From positions 1 through 64,000 of the forward strand of contig NZ_JYKS01000050.1 of NCBI RefSeq assembly GCF_000935045.1: DNA of 64,000 bases, written 5' to 3'. Below, in pieces: positions 8,761-15,744 of the stretch. Source of the DNA: Pseudomonas sp. 10-1B. Its GTDB lineage: Bacteria > Pseudomonadota > Gammaproteobacteria > Pseudomonadales > Pseudomonadaceae. How positions within the stretch are numbered: position 1 is the first letter of the stretch; each line of letters starts with the position of its first letter. Made by a program: the position numbers and the translations under genes. The notes below the pieces were generated by a model. That model saw only the letters and a list, made by a program, of their open reading frames with translations. It made no database searches and was not told the DNA's origin.

Positions 8761-8840
8761 GGCAAAAACTCTCTTGGCTATTGAGAGCTGCACGCTAGGC
8801 ACGTCACGCGATAAACTCCAATGGCATCTTTTCACTATTC

Positions 8841-8857
8841 GATAACAATAGGTTATT
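8841..8857. promoter_or_regulatory. LysR-type operator in the xylX / LysR divergent promoter
   Basis: GATAAC-N5-GTTATT (8841-8846, 8852-8857) forms an inverted repeat containing the classic T-N11-A of LysR boxes. It lies between the divergent regulator and dehydratase genes, 19 bp before the regulator start. The same motif, perfect, recurs at 9819-9835 ahead of the aldehyde dehydrogenase gene. Confidence 0.7.
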
Positions 8858-8875
8858 GCACCAAAGGTGGATTCC

Positions 8876-9820
8876 ATGTCGGACCTTTCCTTCACCCATG
8901 TCTGCAACTGGCTCAAATTCCGCCACCTGGTGCTTATCGATACGCTCGGGCGCACCCACAACATGCACTTGGCGGCGCAGCAGATGAATCTCAGCCAGCC
9001 GGCGATCAGCAAGATGCTCAAGGAGATCGAGCACCTGCTGGGCTTTGCCTTGTTCGAACGCCTGCCGCGCAGCATGCCGCCCACCTCGCTGGGCGAGCAG
9101 GTCGTGCGTTATGCCCAGGTGGCGCTGAACGATGCGCGCAACTTCGTCGACCAGATCGACAACCTGCGCCAGGGCGGCCATGGCCACTTGAAGGTGGGCG
9201 GCATCTTTGCTGCCACTGCCGTGGCGCTGCCAGATGCCATCGTCGCGATCAAGCAACGCAAGCCGTTGCTGTCGATCGAGGTGGTGGAGCAGACCAGCGA
9301 CCATCTGATGGCCATGCTCGAGGACAAGCACCTGCACTTGGCCGTTGCTCGCTTTACCGATGTGTCGCAGCAGCAGCGGTTCGACTTCCAGCCGCTGGCG
9401 CCCGAGCCATTCTGCTTCGTGGTCAATGACCAGCACCCGTTGTGCGATGCCGGGCCGGTGACCTTGCCGCAGTTGCTGGAGTGGCCATGGATTCTATACC
9501 CCAAGGGCACGCCGATCCGCGGGCGCATGGAGCGTGCGTTCGCCGAAGCGGGCGTGGCGGTACCGCGCAATACCATCGATACCATCTCCATGCAGACCTT
9601 CCTGAAAGTGCTGCTGGGCGGCCCGATGATCGGCATGCTGCCCCAGGCGATGGTCGAGCCGCATCTGACCAGCGGTGTGCTGGTCAACCTCGATACACCG
9701 CTGCACTTGACGCCGCAGGACTACGGCATCCTCACCCGCAAAGGCGAGCCCTTGAGCGGCGCGGCCCTGGAATTCGCCGAAATTCTCGTGGCCAACGCAC
9801 GGCAGGCGCAAACTGAGTGA
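8876..9820 (+). CDS. LysR-family regulator of the pentonate cluster
   Basis: A 314-residue LysR regulator with an N-terminal winged helix (about residues 15-75, core HLAAQQMNLSQPAISKMLKEI) and a periplasmic-binding-like effector domain. It resembles the GbpR/CbbR-type branch with a slightly longer N-terminus. It stands divergently between the xylX-xylD pair and the dehydrogenase-transporter pair, and operator-like GATAAC-N5-GTTAT sites flank it on both sides. The ATG at 8876 follows AAAGGTGG; an in-frame GTG three codons earlier overlaps that ribosome site and is rejected. The effector is probably a pentonate or keto-deoxy-pentonate, by analogy only. Confidence 0.85.
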   Translation: MSDLSFTHVCNWLKFRHLVLIDTLGRTHNMHLAAQQMNLSQPAISKMLKEIEHLLGFALFERLPRSMPPTSLGEQVVRYAQVALNDARNFVDQIDNLRQGGHGHLKVGGIFAATAVALPDAIVAIKQRKPLLSIEVVEQTSDHLMAMLEDKHLHLAVARFTDVSQQQRFDFQPLAPEPFCFVVNDQHPLCDAGPVTLPQLLEWPWILYPKGTPIRGRMERAFAEAGVAVPRNTIDTISMQTFLKVLLGGPMIGMLPQAMVEPHLTSGVLVNLDTPLHLTPQDYGILTRKGEPLSGAALEFAEILVANARQAQTE

Positions 9821-9835
9821 TAACAGATCGTTATC
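9819..9835. promoter_or_regulatory. Perfect LysR-type operator upstream of the semialdehyde dehydrogenase gene
   Basis: GATAAC-N5-GTTATC is a perfect inverted repeat with T-N11-A spacing, starting at the stop codon of the LysR gene and 88 bp before the dehydrogenase start. It repeats the site at 8841-8857, which argues for a common regulator. Confidence 0.7.
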
Positions 9836-9922
9836 GGATGATCCCGAAAAGCCATTGGGCAAGAATCGCAGAGCCGCCTAGATTAGCGTCCAATGTCTGA
9901 CGCAATGGCGAGGAATTACCGA

Positions 9923-11506
9923 ATGACTTCACACGCAGGCCAGCAATTCATCGGCGGAGTTCGCCGTGCTACCGGCCAGGCCACCTTGCAAAGTGTCGAT
10001 GCGCATACGGGGCAGGCGCTGCCTGGGGCGTTTCATCAGGCCACGGAAGAAGACGTGAACGCGGCAGCATTGGCGGCGGCCGCTGCCTACCCGACCTACC
10101 GGGCCTTGTCCGCGGCACGCCGGGCCGAATTTCTTGACGCCATCGCCGAGGCACTGGATGCCCTGGGCGACGATTTCATCGACACCGTCTGCCGTGAAAC
10201 GGCATTGCCAGCGGCGCGCATCCAGGGTGAGCGGGGGCGTACCAGCGGCCAGTTGCGCCTGTTCGCCACCGTGCTGCGCCGTGGTGATTTCTCTGGCGCC
10301 CGCATCGATCGTGCACAACCCCAGCGCACTCCGCTGCCACGCCTCGACATCCGTCAGTGCCGCCTGGGCCTGGGGCCGGTCGCGGTGTTCGGCGCCAGCA
10401 ACTTCCCCCTGGCATTCTCTACCGCCGGTGGCGACACCGCCGCGGCACTGGCGGCTGGCTGCCCGGTGGTGTTCAAGGCGCACAGCGGCCACATGGCCAC
10501 GGCGCAGTGGGTGGCCGAGGCTATCGTCGGCGCTGCCGAGCGCTGCGGCATGCCGGCCGGGGTGTTCAACATGATCTTCGGCGGCGCGGTCGGTGAAGCG
10601 CTGGTCAAGCACCCGGCCATCCGTGCCGTGGGCTTCACCGGCTCGCTCAAGGGGGGCCGTGCCCTCTGCGACATGGCTGCGGCGCGGCCACAGCCGATCC
10701 CGGTGTTCGCCGAAATGAGCAGCATCAATCCAGTGTTGGTGCTACCGGGGGCGCTGGCCGCCCGTGGCGAGGCGGTGGCCCGCGAGCTGGCGGCTTCGGT
10801 GGTGCTGGGCTGCGGACAGTTCTGCACCAATCCCGGGTTGGTGCTGGGCGTGCGCTCCCCTGACTTCAGCGCCTTCATCGAGCATCTACGTGCGCAGATG
10901 GCCGACCATGCACCGCAGACCATGCTCAACAGCGGCACCCTGGCCAGCTATGCCCATGGTGTGGCCACGCTCAAGGCGCATGCCGGTATCCGCCATCTGG
11001 CCGGTGCTGAGCAGCAGGGCAACCGGGCCTGGCCGCAGCTGTTCCAGGCCGATGCGCAATTGCTGTTGGATGGTGAGCCATTGCTGCAGGAGGAGGTCTT
11101 CGGGCCGGCCACGGTACTGGTCGAACTGGCCGACCAGGCCCAGTTGCTGACCGCGCTGCACGCGCTGGGCGGCCAACTGACGGCCACCTTGATCGGTGAA
11201 GCTGGTGACCTGGCCGAGGCTGCGCCGCTTGTGGCGATCCTAGAGCAAAAGGCCGGCAGGGTGCTGGTCAATGGCTACCCGACCGGTGTCGAGGTGTGCG
11301 ACGCCATGGTCCATGGCGGCCCGTACCCGGCCACGTCCGACAGTCGCGGCACCTCGGTCGGCAGCCTGTCGATCGACCGTTTCCTGCGTCCGGTGTGCTA
11401 CCAGAACTTCCCCGATGCCTTGCTGCCCGAGGCGTTGCGCGACGCCAACCCACTGGGCCTGCTGCGACTGGTCGATGGCCAGCCCAGCCGTGATCCGATT
11501 TGCTAA
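9923..11506 (+). CDS. xylA: 2-oxoglutarate semialdehyde dehydrogenase (2,5-dioxopentanoate dehydrogenase)
   Basis: A 527-residue aldehyde dehydrogenase, the length typical of the dioxovalerate dehydrogenase group rather than the usual 480-500. The catalytic cysteine is Cys301 in GCGQFCTNPG and the general base is Glu264 in FAEMSSINPV, both characteristic of this group. It oxidises 2-oxoglutarate semialdehyde to 2-oxoglutarate with NAD(P), the last step of the Weimberg and related pathways. The ATG at 9923 has GAGGA eight bases upstream; an ATG ten codons earlier lacks one. It is transcribed with the MFS gene and carries an upstream LysR-type operator. The symbol follows Caulobacter usage and is not xylose isomerase. 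Confidence 0.87.
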   Translation: MTSHAGQQFIGGVRRATGQATLQSVDAHTGQALPGAFHQATEEDVNAAALAAAAAYPTYRALSAARRAEFLDAIAEALDALGDDFIDTVCRETALPAARIQGERGRTSGQLRLFATVLRRGDFSGARIDRAQPQRTPLPRLDIRQCRLGLGPVAVFGASNFPLAFSTAGGDTAAALAAGCPVVFKAHSGHMATAQWVAEAIVGAAERCGMPAGVFNMIFGGAVGEALVKHPAIRAVGFTGSLKGGRALCDMAAARPQPIPVFAEMSSINPVLVLPGALAARGEAVARELAASVVLGCGQFCTNPGLVLGVRSPDFSAFIEHLRAQMADHAPQTMLNSGTLASYAHGVATLKAHAGIRHLAGAEQQGNRAWPQLFQADAQLLLDGEPLLQEEVFGPATVLVELADQAQLLTALHALGGQLTATLIGEAGDLAEAAPLVAILEQKAGRVLVNGYPTGVEVCDAMVHGGPYPATSDSRGTSVGSLSIDRFLRPVCYQNFPDALLPEALRDANPLGLLRLVDGQPSRDPIC

Positions 11507-11589
11507 CAGGCACTACCAATGGGCGCTGTCGCGCCCGGCTCTTTCGATAACAACAATCAGGCATGCACGACATGCCAAGAGGCTTGGGT

Positions 11590-12960
11590 ATGGAACATCA
11601 ACAAACTGTCGACGCCGTTCGCGATCAGGCTTTCGAAGATCGCACTTACCGCAAGGTCATCTTGCGTATTCTGCCGGTACTGCTGTTGTGCTACATGGCG
11701 GCCTATCTCGACCGGGTGAACATCGGCTTTGCCAAATTGAGCATGCTCGAGGACCTGCAGTTCAGCAATACGGTGTATGCCCTGGGCGCCAGTGTGTTCT
11801 TCTGGGGTTACTTCCTGTTCGAGGTGCCGAGCAACCTGTTGCTGCATCGGTATGGCGCCCGATTCTGGATCGCCCGCATCATGATGAGCTGGGCGATCAT
11901 CTCCATGGCGGTAGCCTTCACCCAGCCGCTTGCGGTGTTCTTCCATGTCGAGTCCAGCACCATGTTCTACGTGCTGCGTTTTCTGCTGGGCATCTGTGAG
12001 GCCGGCTTCTTTCCAGGCGTGATCCTGTACCTCAACTACTGGTTCCCGACCCATCGGCAGAGCCGGGTGATGTCGGGTTTCCTGATGGCGATGCCGGTTA
12101 GCCTCACGCTGGGCGGCATGCTCTCGGGCTGGCTGATGACCAGCATGGACGGCTGGCATGGCATGGCGGGTTGGCAGTGGATGCTGCTGGTCGAAGGGGT
12201 ACCTTCGGTGATCATGGCGGTGGTGGTATTCACCTGCCTGTGCGACAACATCGACAAGGCGAGCTGGCTTTCCGACAAGGAGAAGCTGTTGCTCAAGGCC
12301 AACCTGCAACAGGACGAGCGCGGCAAGGTTTCCCGACTGGCCGATGTCTTTTTCAACCCGCGGGTATGGCTGCTGGTGTTCATCCTTCTGACCTTCAACA
12401 CAGGCTTTTACGGTCTTGCTTTCTGGATGCCGTCGATCATCAAGAGCGCCGGCGTGACCAGCACCCTGGAAATTGGCCTGTTGACCGCCATCCCCTACGG
12501 TGTGGCCGTCATCGCCATGTTCCTGAATGCACGTCATTCCAACCGTACCGGCGAGCGCCGCTTCCATGCCGCAATACCTGCATTCATCGGCGGTTGCGGA
12601 CTGATTCTCAGCGCCGCGTTTGCCCATGACATCACGCTGTCGATCCTCTTCCTGACGGTTGCAGCGTCGGGTGTATTGAGCCTGATGCCGATCTTTTGGA
12701 CGTTGCCGGGTACCGTGCTCTCGGGTGTCGCGGCAGCGGCGGGTATCGGCATGATCAATGCCATCGGCAACCTGTCGGGCTTCACCGGCTCGATGATCAC
12801 CGCAATGGCGGAGGAGATGACCGGCAATATCAACAATGGCACTTACGTGCTGGGCGCGTGCCTGTTCGTCAGCGGTTTGCTGATTCTGGCGATTCCGGCC
12901 GCGATGTTGAAACGGTCCGACGCCGGGGCTCGTACTCGACTGGAGCTGGAGGCAGCGTAA
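11590..12960 (+). CDS. MFS transporter, anion:cation symporter type (probable pentonate uptake)
   Basis: A 456-residue major facilitator protein with about 12 hydrophobic segments. The first helix ends in AAYLDRVNIGFAKLSM, a hallmark of the ACS group that imports sugar acids, tartrate, phthalate and similar anions. It follows the semialdehyde dehydrogenase gene by 83 bp and so probably imports the sugar acid used by the cluster. A GATAAC half-site of the LysR-type operator lies at 11546-11551. The ATG at 11590 is chosen for AAGAGG upstream; an in-frame ATG nine codons earlier has no clear site. The ligand is inferred from context only. Confidence 0.82.
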   Translation: MEHQQTVDAVRDQAFEDRTYRKVILRILPVLLLCYMAAYLDRVNIGFAKLSMLEDLQFSNTVYALGASVFFWGYFLFEVPSNLLLHRYGARFWIARIMMSWAIISMAVAFTQPLAVFFHVESSTMFYVLRFLLGICEAGFFPGVILYLNYWFPTHRQSRVMSGFLMAMPVSLTLGGMLSGWLMTSMDGWHGMAGWQWMLLVEGVPSVIMAVVVFTCLCDNIDKASWLSDKEKLLLKANLQQDERGKVSRLADVFFNPRVWLLVFILLTFNTGFYGLAFWMPSIIKSAGVTSTLEIGLLTAIPYGVAVIAMFLNARHSNRTGERRFHAAIPAFIGGCGLILSAAFAHDITLSILFLTVAASGVLSLMPIFWTLPGTVLSGVAAAAGIGMINAIGNLSGFTGSMITAMAEEMTGNINNGTYVLGACLFVSGLLILAIPAAMLKRSDAGARTRLELEAA

Positions 12961-13103
12961 GCGGCATCATAAAGCGTAGCGTGGGGGCCGCGATCGACGA
13001 AGAGCAGCGGATGCCGCGGCTGCAGGGGCGAAAGCGATCGCCAAGGCAAGCCGTGGCCAACGCGCCGTGATAGCGGCGCTTGAAACAGGGGAGTACCCAG
13101 ATC

Positions 13104-13355
13104 ATGAAGATCCTTCTAGAAGGGGATAGCGGAAAAGCGCTATGCGAGCATTGCCAGGCAGTGGTGCCCACGCACTATGTTCGCCGGGATGTACCGTTCA
13201 GTGATGGCCAAGGGATGGCCAAGGACATTCTGGTAGGGGTATGTACCCGCTGCGATGGGGTGGTCGCCATTCCGCCTCAATCCACGCCGGCCATCCGCGA
13301 GGCGCGCAAACAGCAGCTCAAGTCGATCGAAGCGCGTTCAGGCGGTTGTCGATGA
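13104..13355 (+). CDS. Small YgiT/MqsA-type zinc-ribbon protein
   Basis: An 83-residue protein with two CxxC knuckles (CEHC near residue 15 and CTRC near 50), spaced like the zinc-binding N-terminal domain of the MqsA antitoxin (YgiT-type zinc finger). The C-terminal HTH domain of MqsA is absent, and no MqsR-like toxin gene precedes it. GGGGAG lies upstream of the ATG. Its stop overlaps the start of the next gene as ATGA, implying coupled translation. Function is not known: an orphan zinc finger, an antitoxin fragment or a small adaptor are possible. Confidence 0.65.
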   Translation: MKILLEGDSGKALCEHCQAVVPTHYVRRDVPFSDGQGMAKDILVGVCTRCDGVVAIPPQSTPAIREARKQQLKSIEARSGGCR

Positions 13356-13525
13356 AGGTCAATCCGCACATGGCGCAGGACATGCTGGCGCTTCAACAGC
13401 GAACAGCGATGAATCAGACCGAGTTGCTGAAGGCGGTGATCGCCCTTATCCAGGCGGATGTGCTGGAGGAGCGGGATCAGGAAGTGATTCGGGCGTTGCA
13501 GCGGTTGGCGCGGTTGACGGTGTAG
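13352..13525 (+). CDS. 57-residue helical protein coupled to the zinc-ribbon gene
   Basis: The ATG overlaps the stop of the zinc-ribbon gene (ATGA at 13352-13355), a strong sign of translational coupling. The short product is predicted from composition to be mostly helical (LALQQRTAMNQTELLKAVIAL and a charged C-terminal helix), soluble and without cysteine. No family is recognised. The overlap and the good start context are the reasons for calling it; a partner role with the zinc-ribbon protein is an inference. Confidence 0.6.
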   Translation: MKVNPHMAQDMLALQQRTAMNQTELLKAVIALIQADVLEERDQEVIRALQRLARLTV

Positions 13526-13758
13526 GGCTATAGCGTGGGGGCCCGGTACTTGACCGCCGAGCGCTTGCCAGGCGTTGTGGTGGGCGTCCTCAGACGTGCT
13601 GTTGCAGGGGCAACAGTGATTCGACAGTCTGCTATGCGCAATGCACCTGGCCGTGCTCAGGAATTTTGCTAAGCCATTGATACTGAACTTTGTTTTTGGT
13701 TGGCACGCTTGCTGCTCCTACCACCTTGAACCCTCAAGGATTCCCAAGGAGCCATCCC
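13526..13758. other. Intergenic region with hairpin, upstream of sfnG
   Basis: No gene. CTGTTGC (13599-13605) pairs with GCAACAG (13610-13616), a short hairpin without T-run that may end the upstream small operon. The sigma-54 promoter lies at 13700-13716. Binding sites for the enhancer protein would be expected in the 13526-13690 stretch but none is recognised. Confidence 0.5.
13700..13716 (+). promoter_or_regulatory. Sigma-54 promoter of sfnG
   Basis: TTGGCACGCTTGCTGCT matches the -24/-12 consensus: GG at 13702-13703 and GC at 13714-13715 with exactly 10 nt between. The predicted start of transcription, about 13727, leaves a 30-nt leader before sfnG. Sigma-54 control through SfnR is established for sfnG in P. 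putida. Confidence 0.75.
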
Positions 13759-14853
13759 ATGAGCCACACCCCGATCAAGTTCGCCTACTGGGTCCCCAAC
13801 GTCAGCGGTGGCCTGGTGGTCAGCACCATCGAGCAGCGCACCAGCTGGGACATCGACTACAACCGCAAGCTAGCGCAAATCGCCGAACAGTCCGGCTTCG
13901 ACTACGCCCTGTCGCAAATCCGCTTCACCGCCGGCTACGGTGCCGACAACCAGCATGAATCGGTCACCATCAGCCATGCGCTGCTGGCCGCCACGGAAAA
14001 GCTCAAGGTCATCGCCGCGATCCTGCCAGGCCCGTGGAACCCGGTGCTGGCGGCCAAGCAGCTGGCGAGCATCGACCAGTTCACCAACGGCCGCATTGCC
14101 ATCAACGTGGTCTCGGGCTGGTTCAAGGGCGAGTTCCATGCCATTGGCGAGCCATGGCTGGATCACGACGAGCGCTATCGCCGCTCCGAGGAGTTCATCC
14201 GCGCGCTGAAGGGGATCTGGACGCAGGACAACTTCACGTTCAACGGCGACTTCTATCGCTTGCGTAACTACAACCTCAAACCCAAGCCGCTGCAGCAGCC
14301 GCACCCGGAGATCTTCCAAGGTGGCAGTTCGCGTGCGGCGCGGGACATGGCGGCGCGGGTGTCGGACTGGTATTTCACCAACGGTAACAGCGTGGAAGGG
14401 ATCAAGGCCCAGGTCGATGACCTTCGCGCCAAGGCGGCAGCCAACGGCCATTCGGTGAAGATCGGGGTCAATGCCTTCATCATCGCCCGTGACACCGAGG
14501 AAGAGGCGCAGGCAGTGTTGCAGGCGATCATCGACAAGGCCAACCCCGAGGCGGTGCGGGCGTTTGGCCAGGAGGTGAAGCATGCCGGTGCTGCGAGCCC
14601 GGAAGGCGAGGGCAACTGGGCCAAGTCCAGCTTCGAGGACCTGGTGCAGTACAACGATGGATTCAAGACCAACCTGATCGGCACCCCGCAGCAAATCGCC
14701 GAGCGCATCGTTGCGCTGAAGGCGGTGGGGGTGGATTTGATCTTGTCCGGGTTCCTGCATTTCCAGGAAGAAGTGGCGTATTTCGGCGAGCACGTGTTGC
14801 CGCTGGTGCGTGAGCTCGAAGCCGGGCGCAGCGGGGACAAGGCGGTGGCCTGA
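13759..14853 (+). CDS. sfnG: Dimethyl sulfone monooxygenase SfnG (FMNH2-dependent)
   Basis: A 364-residue bacterial luciferase-like monooxygenase that matches recalled P. putida SfnG nearly end to end (for example FAYWVPNVSGGLVVS, LPGPWNPVLAAKQLAS and VDLILSGFLHFQEEV). It oxidises dimethyl sulfone to methanesulfinate with reduced flavin, so sulfur can be drawn from sulfones when sulfate is scarce. The ATG at 13759 has AAGGAG upstream. A sigma-54 promoter lies at 13700-13716. Its usual partner genes (sfnR, msu/ssu, a flavin reductase) are not in the window, so reduced flavin must come from elsewhere. Confidence 0.92.
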   Translation: MSHTPIKFAYWVPNVSGGLVVSTIEQRTSWDIDYNRKLAQIAEQSGFDYALSQIRFTAGYGADNQHESVTISHALLAATEKLKVIAAILPGPWNPVLAAKQLASIDQFTNGRIAINVVSGWFKGEFHAIGEPWLDHDERYRRSEEFIRALKGIWTQDNFTFNGDFYRLRNYNLKPKPLQQPHPEIFQGGSSRAARDMAARVSDWYFTNGNSVEGIKAQVDDLRAKAAANGHSVKIGVNAFIIARDTEEEAQAVLQAIIDKANPEAVRAFGQEVKHAGAASPEGEGNWAKSSFEDLVQYNDGFKTNLIGTPQQIAERIVALKAVGVDLILSGFLHFQEEVAYFGEHVLPLVRELEAGRSGDKAVA

Positions 14854-15261
14854 GGCCGCGATGGATGGCACCGGCTTTGCCGGTGTTCGCGGCTAAAGCC
14901 GCTCCCACAGGTAATAGCGTGCGCCCGAAATCGGCACAGTACCTGTGGGAGCTGGCTTGCCGGCGATGAGGCCAGCCCAGGCAACACAAGGCAGTTGCTC
15001 CCACAAGAGCAGACCGCGCAATGGCAAAAAGAGCCCGCGTCGGTTTCAGGATACGCTTGGTCGCTCGCACGCAACCTCCCGGCGCCACAAGTGCCATGCT
15101 TGCAGGATGCCTTCGGACCAGCGCGCGCAGACGTGCGGCCGGGGGCAAGGAGGCCGCTGATACCACGTAACCGTGACGTGGCCGGCGCGCCACAGCAGAA
15201 CACGCTGGATACCTGCCCTCATCACGACAAAGGCGGGGTCCGTGATGCCGAGGTCCGCTGT
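14854..15261. repeat. REP pair and promoter region upstream of fdsG
   Basis: No gene. Two facing REP units fill about 14860-14975, one ending GCTCCCACAGG and the other starting CCTGTGGGAGCTGGC. The rest (14976-15261) should carry the fds promoter. CCACGT-N7-ACGTGG at 15161-15179 is an inverted repeat and a candidate operator about 80 bp before the fdsG start. Confidence 0.65.
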
Positions 15262-15744
15262 ATGCCTGATGAACTGCTCCACCTGCCCATGATCCAGCGT
15301 ATCCTGGCCCGCGACAAGGATACTCCCGGCGCCCTGTTGCCGATCCTGCATGCCATCCAGCACGACATCGGTTATATCCCCGATGCCGCCGTCCCCGAAA
15401 TCGCCCATGCCCTGAACCTGAGCCTGGCGGAGGTGCGCGGGGTGATCAGTTTCTACCACGATTTCCGCACCTCGCCGCCAGCGCGCCACACCCTGCGCCT
15501 GTGCCGCGCCGAATCGTGTCAGAGTCGTGGTGCCGAGGCCCTGGCCGCGCAACTGCGCGAACAGCTGGCGCTGGACGACCACGGCACCAGCGCCGACGGC
15601 GCCATCAGCCTGCGCCCGGTGTATTGCCTGGGCGCCTGTGCCTGCTCGCCGGCGTTGGAGCTGGATGGCCAAGTGCATGCGCGCCTCACCCCTGAACGCC
15701 TGCGCACGTTGGTGAACGGTTGTCGGGAGGATGCAGCATGCTGA
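15262..15744 (+). CDS. fdsG: NAD-dependent formate dehydrogenase gamma subunit (NuoE-like, 2Fe-2S)
   Basis: A 160-residue NuoE-type thioredoxin-like subunit. Four cysteines expected to hold a 2Fe-2S cluster are present in LCRAESCQSRG and PVYCLGACACSPA. With FdsB it forms the diaphorase module that passes electrons from formate to NAD+. The ATG at 15262 is preceded by GAGG with eight bases of spacing; the frame stays open upstream but without family-like sequence. The last seven bases overlap fdsB. It is the first gene of a tightly overlapping fdsGBAD operon, about 0.4 kb after sfnG. Confidence 0.9.
   Translation: MPDELLHLPMIQRILARDKDTPGALLPILHAIQHDIGYIPDAAVPEIAHALNLSLAEVRGVISFYHDFRTSPPARHTLRLCRAESCQSRGAEALAAQLREQLALDDHGTSADGAISLRPVYCLGACACSPALELDGQVHARLTPERLRTLVNGCREDAAC

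Noticed and set aside
7579..9084. Long N-terminal extension of the XylX-like gene to 9084
   Set aside because: The extra 108 codons cross the divergent promoter and the LysR operator, and lie antisense to the LysR gene.
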